Origin: Neochlamydia sp. S13
GTDB lineage: Bacteria > Chlamydiota > Chlamydiia > Chlamydiales > Parachlamydiaceae
Assembly (NCBI RefSeq): GCF_000648235.2
Contig: NZ_AP017977.1
Coordinates: forward strand, 186,001 to 250,000
Length of the DNA: 64,000 bases
Direction of reading: 5' to 3'
Within the stretch, counting starts at the first letter, position 1. Every line of letters begins with the position of its first letter. The notes below the pieces were generated by a model, which searched no databases, had not been told where the DNA came from, and was given only the letters and a program-made list of their open reading frames with translations. Below are positions 54,825-63,960 of the stretch, in pieces. Made by a program: the position numbers and the translations under genes.

Positions 54825-56378
54825 TTAACCCGATATTTTTGCAGTTCCCTCTGTTTCTACCAGAGTAGACCCTTCAGAAGTATCAGTTTTTTCATGAGTT
54901 AAAGCTATAAATTGGCGGTTTAGCGATCTTACTGCCGCTATCCAAATAAGGATAAAGAAGGTCATAATGATAGCTACATAAGGAGTAATGGCGGCTAGCG
55001 ATCCTAAGGCAACAAGCAGACCTTGTTGAATAAAAGAACCTCCAGATTTACCAAGACGTGCACCAACCACATCAATAGCAGCCTTGCCTTTGACCTTAGA
55101 TTCTTGGTCAAGAGGAATGTAAGCCATCTCCTTGGTAGGATCAAATAAAGAGTATTTCGTCGATTTACTCATAATATTTTGTATCATGCCAAAGATTACT
55201 GCTAGCATGAGCGGGGTAGTGCCAAAGTAGCTAATGAAGCCGGCAAGGTGGTCCTTAAATATAACAAAAGAAAAGAAACCGATCCCTGTTATTAATAAAA
55301 CAAGAGGTGTTGCCATAGCGGCAAAGCCCCAGCCTTTTTTGCGGGTAATCCAACCGCCTAAGAACATCATTATAATTGTCACCAATCCTGTGATGGTAGA
55401 AAATATGCCCATAAAAGCATTATAATCATTAGGATTTTTGTATTGTAGCTTAAGTTGTCCTTTCCAAGTTACTTCAACTAAATTAATGCAAATACCATAA
55501 GAAATGACAAGCAAAGCAATGCAGAGGATGTACTTGGATTTAGCTAGGAAAGCAAAACTTTCTAAAATACCCATTTTAGGTTTAGATTTTTTTCCTTTCT
55601 TTTCTTCTTCTGGGTTGTAGAAGCGTGGATCTGTCAAAACGTTTCTATTCATCCAATAGTAAATAGCAAGCACCGATACACCAGCTAAAACAACAAAAGT
55701 CATTAGATAGTTAAGAGAAACTTGCCATGGATCTACACCAGCGGGAATGCGGCTCTGGATGTTAGAAAAATAGACAATCGTAGGGCCAGAAACAAGCAAA
55801 GCAACGTTTGCTCCAAGGCCAAGTAGAGTATAAAAACGCTTCGCTTCAGTTACACGCATGATATCATTGGCAAAGCCCCAAAACATCAAAGATAAAACGG
55901 CGCTTCCCCATAGTTCTGCTAAGATATAAAACAGAGAAAATGTCCAATCTCTATAGCAAGCGACTAAGCCGCTTAAACCTGCAGGTAGGATTGACCGCAA
56001 ATAATCTGCTGAGGTCGTGGGATGAAGAAGCTCTCTATTGGGATAGAGAACAAAAGCAAAAAGAGCGAAAAAGACCAAGAATGGTGCAAGGACCGTATAA
56101 AAAAGGGCCTCTTTGCTAAGAATATTGCTTAGTTTAGCATACAAGAGCATGAAAATAATTGCACCAGGAACCACACCCCATACTTTTAAGAAAGGGAGGG
56201 TTTCAGCTCCAGAAGCTGTTACAATTAGCGTATCTTTTGTATCACGCAGGATAGTATAGTTAAAAGAAATAAAGAAAAACATCAAGAACATAGGTAAAAG
56301 CTTTTTAAGCTCATAGTTATGGACGGGCCAAAAAAATGACCGCGCCTTACTAAATTCTTGTCCAGCATTTTGTGCCAT
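54825..56378 (-). CDS. npt1: ATP/ADP translocase (nucleotide transporter, Tlc/NTT family)
   Basis: This 517-aa carrier with about twelve membrane helices exchanges host ATP for bacterial ADP: the energy-parasitism transporter of chlamydiae, rickettsiae and plastids. Family sequence is plain: FNYTILRDTKDTLIVTASGAE near the N-terminus, WGSAVLSLMFWGFAN, and KYSLFDPTKEMAYIPLDQESKVKGKAAIDVVGARLGKSGG in the second half. GAGG lies 10 nt before the ATG. Parachlamydiaceae carry several NTT paralogues with different substrates; position next to the CT066-like gene and ytg suggests the classic ATP/ADP antiporter, but the substrate is not proven by sequence. Confidence 0.93.
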   Translation of the reverse strand: MAQNAGQEFSKARSFFWPVHNYELKKLLPMFLMFFFISFNYTILRDTKDTLIVTASGAETLPFLKVWGVVPGAIIFMLLYAKLSNILSKEALFYTVLAPFLVFFALFAFVLYPNRELLHPTTSADYLRSILPAGLSGLVACYRDWTFSLFYILAELWGSAVLSLMFWGFANDIMRVTEAKRFYTLLGLGANVALLVSGPTIVYFSNIQSRIPAGVDPWQVSLNYLMTFVVLAGVSVLAIYYWMNRNVLTDPRFYNPEEEKKGKKSKPKMGILESFAFLAKSKYILCIALLVISYGICINLVEVTWKGQLKLQYKNPNDYNAFMGIFSTITGLVTIIMMFLGGWITRKKGWGFAAMATPLVLLITGIGFFSFVIFKDHLAGFISYFGTTPLMLAVIFGMIQNIMSKSTKYSLFDPTKEMAYIPLDQESKVKGKAAIDVVGARLGKSGGSFIQQGLLVALGSLAAITPYVAIIMTFFILIWIAAVRSLNRQFIALTHEKTDTSEGSTLVETEGTAKISG

Positions 56379-57054
56379 ATATCAAAACCTCTGATTGTAA
56401 AATAAGCGTTATATGTGCTTAATTAGCATCCACTTGTAACACTTAAGAATTTAATAAAAAACACTTTTGTTTATAATGAGAATGCACAATGTAAAACATT
56501 TTTAATTAATAGGCAAGAGTAAAGAAGGGAAAGGATAAGGGGTTGGAAAGAGGGCTATGATCCACAACTTACTTTCATTTTGTTAAAATAGCTTACATCA
56601 ACGTGGCTTCACAAAGTAGATTAGAGTAAAAAAGCTTTTGCTAAACCTTAAATAATAGGCTATGGGCAGGCTTTTTTGTTAGGTTTATAATTTACGCTGA
56701 AATTCTGCAATCCGTAGGCTTTAAAAAGCATTTAGACAATGCGGGTTTATCTATCTAAAAATATGGCCTTGTTAACCTATGATAGGTTGAAGAATTGTTT
56801 GAAAACAGGGTTGAGTCTATCTTTCACTATATAGCAACCTTTTGAACTTTTGTTAGGAGTAAATGCAAAGCTCTTAGAAGCGGAAAGGAGCTTTGCTAAG
56901 GTGTTTAAAAGAAAACCTAGAAAAGAGACAAAATATGTTTAATTTTGTGATTGAGCAGGGCTAGGTTTAAAAGCTAAAAATATAAAAGAGAAGATAAGTG
57001 GATGAAAAGCCTTCGAAGCATAAGTAATCATGTACATTTCGAAGGCCTAATGAT
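56379..57054. other. Intergenic upstream of the translocase gene
   Basis: About 680 bp with no gene. It contains the translocase promoter region on the left and the terminator of the following minus-strand gene on the right (57009-57046). Confidence 0.5.
57009..57046 (-). terminator. Probable terminator hairpin
   Basis: GCCTTCGAA and TTCGAAGGC (9 bp) enclose 20 nt just past the stop of the conserved hypothetical gene. On the minus strand TTTTC follows. Confidence 0.6.
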
Positions 57055-57570
57055 TTAGCTATATTGAGGGGCCAAGGAGTTGGCAGAGGCAGCAAGATTA
57101 TTGTTTAAGCTGATGGCTTCAACATAAGATGTCCAAAGGTCTTGTTCAACTTTACCGTGCCTGATTGATGCAATGAGCTCTCTCTTAATAGAACGTAAGT
57201 CTTTTTTTGGAGTTAGTTTACGAATCATTTCTTTATCACCTGCTAAGCGGGCCATGTTTAACATGCGTTCAATGTCCTGTTTGGAAAATAGAATCTGGTC
57301 TCTACGCTTGCGTGAGCCTCTAGCAGCTCGTTGCTTGGGTGTTACAGGAGAGGGTTTGTCGACATTGATAATGTATTTTAAAATCATATCAGTGAGCTGT
57401 TCAGGATCTTCTGTTTTCATTTTACGCATGGTAAAATGATGGATGTAGCCACCTGTTGAAGAAGGAATGTAGCGACAAATATCATTTTCCTTTTTGGCAC
57501 CTAACTTCTTAACAGCCGTTTGAATAAGACTTTCCAATTGTTTTGAATCGGATTTTGAGTTTGTACTCAT
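57055..57570 (-). CDS. Conserved chlamydial hypothetical protein (CT066-like by position)
   Basis: This 171-aa soluble basic protein has no signal or membrane segment. The N-terminal part has a regular helical look (SKQLESLIQTAVKKLGAKKENDICRY). The middle is very basic (RAARGSRKRRDQ), followed by KQDIERMLNMARLAGDKEMIRKL and a polar tail. I cannot assign a function; the basic centre would allow nucleic-acid binding. In Chlamydia trachomatis, as I recall, a hypothetical gene sits between the ATP/ADP translocase and ytgA, and this gene occupies the same place. AGGT lies before the ATG. Confidence 0.75.
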   Translation of the reverse strand: MSTNSKSDSKQLESLIQTAVKKLGAKKENDICRYIPSSTGGYIHHFTMRKMKTEDPEQLTDMILKYIINVDKPSPVTPKQRAARGSRKRRDQILFSKQDIERMLNMARLAGDKEMIRKLTPKKDLRSIKRELIASIRHGKVEQDLWTSYVEAISLNNNLAASANSLAPQYS

Positions 57571-57922
57571 TGATATACCTACTTAATTTTTATTTTTCGT
57601 TAGAGTTATAAATAACGCTGGTTTTTATTGCGTTCCGAAACCTTGATTTTTCCTAAACTTTGTTTATAGGGGAGCGGGAAGAGGAAAAGTTTTGATTTCT
57701 TTATTTACTAATGAAAATTATAGATTTATATGAATTTTGTGCAACCTAAAATTTATTCATAAACATATAATTTCTGCCTCATTACTACCCGTACAAATAA
57801 TAGTAGAGTAAGAATATGTTTTTTTAAAAGTTTGAAGGTAATCTGTTCATTTAGTACTATAGGCTTTTAAAGAATGGCTAGCGACTTCCTTTGTCTGTAA
57901 AACCTTATATGCTAGGTGCATC
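57571..57922. other. Divergent intergenic region upstream of mrp-ytgABCD
   Basis: About 350 bp of AT-rich DNA that should hold the promoters of the hypothetical gene (leftward) and the mrp-ytg operon (rightward). If the YtgR-like domain regulates this operon, its operator would be expected here. I did not find a convincing palindrome by eye. Confidence 0.45.
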
Positions 57923-59038
57923 ATGCCACTACCTATGTTTCCAGCTATTTCTAAGGCTTCAGCAAATTTTGTGCATGCTATTATTGGTATTGCTGCTGGG
58001 AAAGGCGGAGTTGGAAAATCATGCGTCACAGTTAACCTTGCAAGAGCTTTAAAGGATTTAGGCTTTAAGGTGGGAATACTGGATGCTGATATTTACGGTC
58101 CTTCCATCCGTCGCATGTTACCTGAAGATAAAATGCCTGAGCAATGCAATGAACGTATTCTACCAGCTATATGCCAAGGAGTTAAGGTTATATCCATGGC
58201 TTATTTTAGGCGCGAAGATGAAGCTGCAGCCATTCGTGCTCCCATAGCTAACACTATTGTTCAACAATTCATTAAAAATGTAGATTGGGGAGAAATAGAT
58301 TTTTTATTAATTGATTTTCCACCGGGAACGGGTGACATTCAACTAACCTTGAGCCAAAATGCTCAATTGAATGCTGCCATCTTGGTGACAACTCCCCAAG
58401 AAGTTGCGTTAATGGATGTAAGAAAAGCCATGGACCTGTTTTATCAAATGAAAATTCCTATCATAGGTGTTATAGAAAACATGAGTTATTATCAGATCTC
58501 CCCAAATTTAAAACGTGTTTATCCTTTGGGCCAAGGGGGAGGGGGGCGTTTAGCTAAAGAAGCAGGCTTTTCTCTTCTAGGCCAAATCCCGATAAGCTCT
58601 GAAATTTCCCATAGTGGCGATAAGGGGAACTCACTTTTTGAGGAAAAGACCCCAGACGCCCAAGCGATTAGTAAGATTTTTATAAATTTAGCAAAGAAAG
58701 TAATGGAACAATTAGTAGAAATAAAAAAGCGTGAAACTGCGGAAGTGGAAAAGTTTTTTCAAAAAGATCCCGCTACCTTTACTTTGCAATGGAGCGATGG
58801 CTTAATGGCAGACTTCTATTTGTCTGATTTGCAACGTCGTTGTCCTTGTGCTGGATGTATAGAAAAAAGCGTAGAAAACAAAGCAGGGGATAAAAAAACT
58901 AATCGCGACGAGCTGCGGGTCTCTACTATTGAAAGGGTAGGGCATTATGCTTTACGCATTTATTTTACGTCTGGTTGCAATCAAGGCATCTATACCTTTA
59001 GTTTTTTGCGTCAAATGGCTCAGGAGCAAAATTCATGA
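57923..59038 (+). CDS. mrp: Mrp/ApbC-type Fe-S carrier ATPase fused to a DUF971 domain
   Basis: This P-loop ATPase of the Mrp/NBP35 family is a scaffold or carrier in iron-sulfur cluster delivery. GKGGVGKS (deviant Walker A) is at residues 26-33. DADIYGPSIRRML and DFPPGTGDIQLTLSQ are family hallmarks, and PLGQGGGGRLAKE follows. The usual N-terminal MIP18-like domain is absent. Instead residues about 275-368 form a DUF971 (GBBH-like) domain: LQWSDGLMADFYLSDLQRRC with CPCAGC, then HYALRIYFTSGCNQGIYTF. The CPC and CAGC cysteines may bind a metal or cluster. The stop overlaps the ytgA start by 4 bp, so translation is coupled to the metal transporter. Confidence 0.88.
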   Translation: MPLPMFPAISKASANFVHAIIGIAAGKGGVGKSCVTVNLARALKDLGFKVGILDADIYGPSIRRMLPEDKMPEQCNERILPAICQGVKVISMAYFRREDEAAAIRAPIANTIVQQFIKNVDWGEIDFLLIDFPPGTGDIQLTLSQNAQLNAAILVTTPQEVALMDVRKAMDLFYQMKIPIIGVIENMSYYQISPNLKRVYPLGQGGGGRLAKEAGFSLLGQIPISSEISHSGDKGNSLFEEKTPDAQAISKIFINLAKKVMEQLVEIKKRETAEVEKFFQKDPATFTLQWSDGLMADFYLSDLQRRCPCAGCIEKSVENKAGDKKTNRDELRVSTIERVGHYALRIYFTSGCNQGIYTFSFLRQMAQEQNS

Positions 59039-60027
59039 AATCGTGGCTACAAATGGGTATATGGATGAGCGTGTTTCTGATGGTAGCTTGTACCTCTGAG
59101 GACCAGCATCGTCGTATAGAAAGAGAGGGCTTTGGTCTAAAGAATGGTAAAATTAAAGCTTTGTCGACCATTGCCATGATTGGCGATATCGTGCAACAAG
59201 TAGGGGGAGAACATGTCGATAATTTAACCCTAATGAGAGGAGATCTAGATCCACATACTTATCAGCTTGTGAAAGGGGATGATGAGAAGTTAGCTTATGC
59301 GGATGTGGTGTTTTACAATGGATTAGGTTTAGAACATGGACCCAGCTTACAAAGATTCTTAGAGAGTAATAAAAAGGCAGTGGGTTTAGGAAATAAGATA
59401 ATTAAAGATTACCCTTCTTTAGTTATTTATAGTCAAGGGCAGATTGATCCTCATATCTGGATGGACATGGCTATATGGGCAAAAATCATTCCCTATATTG
59501 TTGAAGTATTAAGCATTAATGATCCCATGCACGCTGAGGTATTTCATGCTAATGGTGAAAAACTTATGCAGGATTTACTTCAGAGTGATCAAGAGATTAA
59601 ATACGAGCTAGGGTTAATTCCTTCTGAGAAGCGTTACTTAGTAACCAGTCATGATGCATTTAACTATTTTGCCAGAGCTTATCTAGCTACACAAGAAGAG
59701 AGAATAAATGGGAAATGGGTTCAAAGGGTTGCGTCCCCAGAAGGTTTAGCACCTGAGAGTCAATTGAGTACCAGCCATATCCAAGAGATTATAGATTATC
59801 TTTCTAAACATAGAATACAGGTTATTTTTCCAGAATCTAATGTTAGCAAGGATTCTCTTCGTAAAATCATTTCAGCAGGTAAGGAAAAAGGATTAAACAT
59901 CACTATTGCTCCTTGTTGTCTCTATGCTGATGCTATGGGTGCTGCTGGTTCTAGCGGGGAAACTTATCAGAAAATGATTCAACATGATGCCGATTGGATT
60001 AAAAAATGCTTAAAGGTTGATGGATGA
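59035..60027 (+). CDS. ytgA: Metal ABC transporter substrate-binding lipoprotein YtgA
   Basis: YtgA is the periplasmic binding component of an iron/manganese/zinc ABC importer (cluster A-I). It has a lipoprotein signal with lipobox LMVAC (Cys19). Ligand-type motifs are DLDPHTYQL (His), DPHIWMD (His), VTSHDAFNYFARAY and a late acidic region (FPESNVSKDSL). At 330 aa it has the expected length. The gene overlaps mrp and ytgB by 4 bp at each end, a tight operon. Confidence 0.92.
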   Translation: MKSWLQMGIWMSVFLMVACTSEDQHRRIEREGFGLKNGKIKALSTIAMIGDIVQQVGGEHVDNLTLMRGDLDPHTYQLVKGDDEKLAYADVVFYNGLGLEHGPSLQRFLESNKKAVGLGNKIIKDYPSLVIYSQGQIDPHIWMDMAIWAKIIPYIVEVLSINDPMHAEVFHANGEKLMQDLLQSDQEIKYELGLIPSEKRYLVTSHDAFNYFARAYLATQEERINGKWVQRVASPEGLAPESQLSTSHIQEIIDYLSKHRIQVIFPESNVSKDSLRKIISAGKEKGLNITIAPCCLYADAMGAAGSSGETYQKMIQHDADWIKKCLKVDG

Positions 60028-60812
60028 AAAAACCGCAGACACAACCTTCCGTACTAGAAGCTCATCAGCTTACCGTTAACTATGACAAAACACCTGTACT
60101 ATGGGATATTAATTTTAAAGTGCCTCCAGGTTTGCTTGTAGGTATTCTAGGTCCTAACGGCGCTGGCAAAAGTACTCTTATAAAATCTGCTCTAGGGCTC
60201 ATAAAACCTATTTCAGGAAAAATTGAATTTTTTGGTTTGCCTTTAAAAGAAGCCCGTAAAAGGATTGCTTATATTCCCCAGCGTCAAAGTGTAGATTGGG
60301 ATTTTCCTATTACAGTGCGCGATTTGGTTTTAATGGGATGTTATGGAAGGCTAGGCTTATTGAGATGGCCGCGTAAAGCAGATCGAATGGCTGCCAATCG
60401 CTATCTAGAAATGGTTGGAATGGGAGCTTATGCCGATCGGCAAATTAGCCAGCTATCAGGTGGGCAGCAACAACGGGTATTCATTGCTCGTGCTATGTTG
60501 CAAGAAGCAGATTTATATTTTATGGATGAACCTTTTGCTGGCATAGATATAGCAACAGAAAAAATTATTATGAAAATTCTAATTCAACTGAAAGCTCAAG
60601 GAAAAAGTGTTTTTATTGTCCATCATGATTTAAACAATGTTGAAAATTACTTTGATTGGGCCATATTACTTAATATGCGTTTAGTCGCATGTGGTCCTGT
60701 GGAAAAAATATTCAAAGCTGATAATTTACAAGCTACCTATGGCAAAAGCTTTTCTTTATTTGATGAAGCAGTGAAATTATCCCAAGATAAAATCAAGGGA
60801 GCTGCTTCATAA
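60024..60812 (+). CDS. ytgB: Metal ABC transporter ATPase YtgB
   Basis: This is the cytoplasmic ATPase that powers the YtgACD importer. Walker [10 protein letters not shown] is at 43-51, the Q-loop at [11 protein letters not shown], the signature LSGGQQQR at 144-151, Walker B DLYFMDEP at 163-170, and the H-loop at VHHDL. At 262 aa it is normal length. Confidence 0.95.
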   Translation: MKKPQTQPSVLEAHQLTVNYDKTPVLWDINFKVPPGLLVGILGPNGAGKSTLIKSALGLIKPISGKIEFFGLPLKEARKRIAYIPQRQSVDWDFPITVRDLVLMGCYGRLGLLRWPRKADRMAANRYLEMVGMGAYADRQISQLSGGQQQRVFIARAMLQEADLYFMDEPFAGIDIATEKIIMKILIQLKAQGKSVFIVHHDLNNVENYFDWAILLNMRLVACGPVEKIFKADNLQATYGKSFSLFDEAVKLSQDKIKGAAS

Positions 60813-60816
60813 ACAT

Positions 60817-62169
60817 ATGTTATTTGCTAACTCCCCTTACTATTATTTTACCGACGCTGTTCTTAGAGCTCCTACAATTGGTTCGATGCTGATGTGTTTA
60901 GGAGCTTCTCTAGTAGGTGTATTAGTTTTTTTACGTAAAGAGTCTTTACTAGGAGAGAGTCTTTCACATGCAGCCTACCCAGGTGTGATGATAGGTGTTA
61001 TTTTGGCAGGAATACTTCACCTAGGTGAAGATCAAGAGATGGTGGTGGCCAGCCTGATTATGGTAGCCGCTGGACTGACAGCGTTAGGAGGCCTGTGGGC
61101 TATCCGCTGGTTAGAAAACTCTCTAAAGGTCCCTAGCGATTCAGCATTGTGTTTTATTTTAGCGGCTTTTTTTGGGATAGGCCTAACGTTGGCTAGCCAA
61201 GTTCAATTTTCTTTTTCCACTCTTTATCGACAGGCGCAAGTCTATCTTTACGGCCAAGCTGCTACCATGACAGATATCCATATATTCGTTTATGGGACTT
61301 TGGCATTATTGATTACTTTAACCCTTATATTTCTTTATAAAGAGATACAAACTATTTTATTTAATAAAGATTATGCCAAAAGTCTAGGAATAAATGTCTC
61401 AGGAATCGATGCTATTATTTTTGTCTTGATCGTTTTAGCCGTGGTAATTGGCATTCGTTCAGTAGGGGTAGTATTAATGTCTGCTATGTTGATTAGCCCT
61501 GCAGCGGCAGCTCGGCAATACACGAACAGGCTTTCAATAATGTTTGTTTGGGCAGCCTGTTTTGGGTTGATTAGTGGGTATTTGGGCAACTATCTTTCCA
61601 TAGAAATTTCTAACTATTTAGCTTCTCTTTATCCTTCAGCTCGGTTAGCGCTTCCTACAGGTCCTATGGTTGTTTTAGTCTCCTCTTGTATTTGCTTGCT
61701 TTCCCTTCTATTAGCTCCTGAGCGAGGTGTGCTTTTACGGGTACTACGCATAGCCAAATTCCGCCACCGCTGCATGTGTGAAAATCTTCTTAAAGCTATT
61801 TGGCGTATTCAAGGGCCCCATCCTGTATCTTTTGAGCAAATTGCCAAGCATCAAAGTGCTTCCAAGCTATATTTGCGTTTTGCTCTCTGGCGGCTTGTAC
61901 GCAATGGCTGGATGGTAAAAGCTGGCAAGAAAGCTTATCAGCTAACCAAAGAAGGAAATGTTTGGGCGGCTAAAATTGTTCGCTTGCATCGCCTTTGGGA
62001 GGTTTATCTGGTAGATTATCTAGGAATAGGGGCAGAAAAAGTACACTTGAATGCTGAAGAGATGGAGCATGTTATCACTCCTGAGTTGGAAGATAAATTA
62101 ATCATATTATTAAATGATCCCAAGCAAGACCCGCATCATCAACTTATTCCTGCCCAAATTAACTTATGA
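60817..62169 (+). CDS. ytgC: Metal ABC permease fused to a DtxR-like repressor domain (YtgCR)
   Basis: The first 305 or so residues are an ABC-3 permease with about eight membrane segments (LRKESLLGESLSHAAYPGV; DAIIFVLIVLAVVIGIRSVGVVLMSAM). From about 325 the chain is soluble and resembles a DtxR/IdeR-type metalloregulator: a winged helix (SFEQIAKHQSASKLYLRFALWRLVRNGW) and a metal-binding/dimerisation segment (RLHRLWEVYLVDYLG, then HLNAEEMEHVITPELEDKL). In Chlamydia trachomatis the same fusion is known to be cleaved to free the iron-dependent repressor YtgR. At 450 aa this copy keeps both parts. ytgD overlaps the end by 4 bp. Confidence 0.9.
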   Translation: MLFANSPYYYFTDAVLRAPTIGSMLMCLGASLVGVLVFLRKESLLGESLSHAAYPGVMIGVILAGILHLGEDQEMVVASLIMVAAGLTALGGLWAIRWLENSLKVPSDSALCFILAAFFGIGLTLASQVQFSFSTLYRQAQVYLYGQAATMTDIHIFVYGTLALLITLTLIFLYKEIQTILFNKDYAKSLGINVSGIDAIIFVLIVLAVVIGIRSVGVVLMSAMLISPAAAARQYTNRLSIMFVWAACFGLISGYLGNYLSIEISNYLASLYPSARLALPTGPMVVLVSSCICLLSLLLAPERGVLLRVLRIAKFRHRCMCENLLKAIWRIQGPHPVSFEQIAKHQSASKLYLRFALWRLVRNGWMVKAGKKAYQLTKEGNVWAAKIVRLHRLWEVYLVDYLGIGAEKVHLNAEEMEHVITPELEDKLIILLNDPKQDPHHQLIPAQINL

Positions 62170-63176
62170 ATAGTATAAACTCTACCTATTTCAATCCCTA
62201 TACCAACCAAAACTTTTTTGGCTTTTTTCTGCAGCTGTTCGTGCGTCTATACAGTTTTATTGTTGGTAAAATTTCTTTAAGTGAAATGGTTTCGGATGAA
62301 ATTCAAATGGTTGTGTTAATAGGCGTGGCCATTTCAGCAGCTTTAGTAGGAACTTTTCTGGTTTTGCGTAAAATGACAATGCTAGCCAATTCTTTATCTC
62401 ATACAATATTATTAGGGATTGTGATTACTTTTGTATTGACGCAAAACAGTTTATTAGAAAATGAGGCTTATTATTCTCCTATTGATATTAAAATCATGCT
62501 TTTGGCTTCATTGGCTGTAGGCTTATTGACTGCTTTATTAACTGACTGCCTGACTAAAATTGCCCGCCTACAAGAAGACGCCAGCATGGGCATTGTATTT
62601 ACCAGCTTATTCGCCTTAGGAATCGTGTTAGTTACCTTGTTGACACGTAATGCCCATGTAGGTATAGAAGTCGTAATGGGAAATGTAGATGCTTTGCAAA
62701 AGGAAGATTGTAAATTTGTATGGGTTATTGTGTTTTTAAATGTTCTTTCAATCATTTTGTTTATTAAAGAATTTAAGATTACTACCTTTGATCCCTATCT
62801 ATCCAAAGCTTTAGGAATATCGACGGTGTTCTTTAATTATTTACTCATGGTTCAGGTGGCTGCCACTACGATGGGAGCTTTTAGAGCGGTGGGGGTTTTA
62901 ATGGTATTGGCTTTTATTACGGGGCCTGTATTAACAGCTAGGCTTATAACTCACAATCTTAAAATGTTGTTATTTTTAGCTGCTGCTTTAGGTAGTCTAG
63001 CCTCAGTTATAGGTGTAGCCCTGGCACGCCATATTTTAACTGTCTATCACATACCTCTTTCTACTTCAGGTTTAGTGGTTTGCACTATTACTACCTTGTT
63101 TGGCTTTACTTTGATTGTTAAAACAATAAAAGTAAAACTGCTTAAGTCGAGAGATCTAGTCCTTCCTATTTTTTAA
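62166..63176 (+). CDS. ytgD: Metal ABC transporter permease YtgD
   Basis: YtgD is the second ABC-3 permease of the importer, 336 aa with about eight or nine membrane segments. The conserved FLVLRKMTMLANSLSHTILLG segment near residue 65 and the AFRAVGVLMVLAFITGP segment are typical. It pairs with the YtgC permease half. It is the last gene of the operon; the next gene is convergent, 13 bp away, with no strong hairpin between. Confidence 0.92.
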   Translation: MNSINSTYFNPYTNQNFFGFFLQLFVRLYSFIVGKISLSEMVSDEIQMVVLIGVAISAALVGTFLVLRKMTMLANSLSHTILLGIVITFVLTQNSLLENEAYYSPIDIKIMLLASLAVGLLTALLTDCLTKIARLQEDASMGIVFTSLFALGIVLVTLLTRNAHVGIEVVMGNVDALQKEDCKFVWVIVFLNVLSIILFIKEFKITTFDPYLSKALGISTVFFNYLLMVQVAATTMGAFRAVGVLMVLAFITGPVLTARLITHNLKMLLFLAAALGSLASVIGVALARHILTVYHIPLSTSGLVVCTITTLFGFTLIVKTIKVKLLKSRDLVLPIF

Positions 63177-63189
63177 GACTTTATTGAAT

Positions 63190-63960
63190 TTATAAAGATT
63201 TTTTCTCTAAGAAGCTGCTCCTATAAGGCTTAATAGTTTTTTCTTTCTTGTTAAAACTTTTCCAATAAAGAACATGGCAGCGCGCCAAATTATTAAGCCC
63301 ATGCACAAGAGTACCTGGTGGGCCTTCATAATCCGTATCACGTTGTGTGTAGGAGCGTCTAGAGGCAACATCTTGCAGGTTATCAATAGGGAGCATACAT
63401 GGAGCTATGGTTTCAAAATAATAAGGTTTTCGCTGTTCCCAATTAAGAGATAACTGTAAATTTCCTAGAATTTCTCGCCCTTCATATAAGTAGTTCGAAT
63501 TAAAAAGGGATAAAATAAGGGTTCCTAAAGATGCAATAGAAATAGTCAAAGCATAAAGAGGAGTTCTACAAATATCTAAGCAGTTTTTTAAAATGATTTT
63601 TATTATCTTTGGTTGTTTTTGGTGAAGAGAAGGCGAAAGGTTTAATGGATGGTGTTTAGCCCTTACCTTTAGTGCTTCCCAGTTCTTTTTTTCAAGAGTG
63701 TAATACTTGTAAATAGATAACGGAAAAAAAAGATGAAAAATAGTTTTGGTTATATAAAAAATTGGGCTGAAGAGAGTGAGTGCCCCAAATTTCCAAGCTA
63801 AAAGTGATTTTTCATCATCCCCATAAATATTCATATTTTTGGTATGAATAACCGCGGCATAACAATGCTGGATTCTTGCTGTAGAATCGTGAGGACAGAT
63901 TTGGTTCCATTTTATAATGATTCGTCTCCATTTGCCTGCCCCTCTCTCTGCTACCATCAT
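63190..63960 (-). CDS. Membrane protein of unknown function, probably 5'-incomplete in the window
   Basis: I recognise no family. The visible 256 residues contain two hydrophobic segments (about 72-100, LTLFSPIFYITKTIFHLFF, and 137-155, YALTISIASLGTLILSLF) separated by a basic stretch, and a polar C-terminus. The frame stays open upstream of the first visible ATG to the window edge (codons for D-P-F-L-N-S-Q-A-L-S-L-N-N), so the true start probably lies outside. Two separated hydrophobic segments would fit an Inc-type or other membrane-associated effector, but this is speculative. Confidence 0.6.
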   Translation of the reverse strand: MMVAERGAGKWRRIIIKWNQICPHDSTARIQHCYAAVIHTKNMNIYGDDEKSLLAWKFGALTLFSPIFYITKTIFHLFFPLSIYKYYTLEKKNWEALKVRAKHHPLNLSPSLHQKQPKIIKIILKNCLDICRTPLYALTISIASLGTLILSLFNSNYLYEGREILGNLQLSLNWEQRKPYYFETIAPCMLPIDNLQDVASRRSYTQRDTDYEGPPGTLVHGLNNLARCHVLYWKSFNKKEKTIKPYRSSFLEKKSL

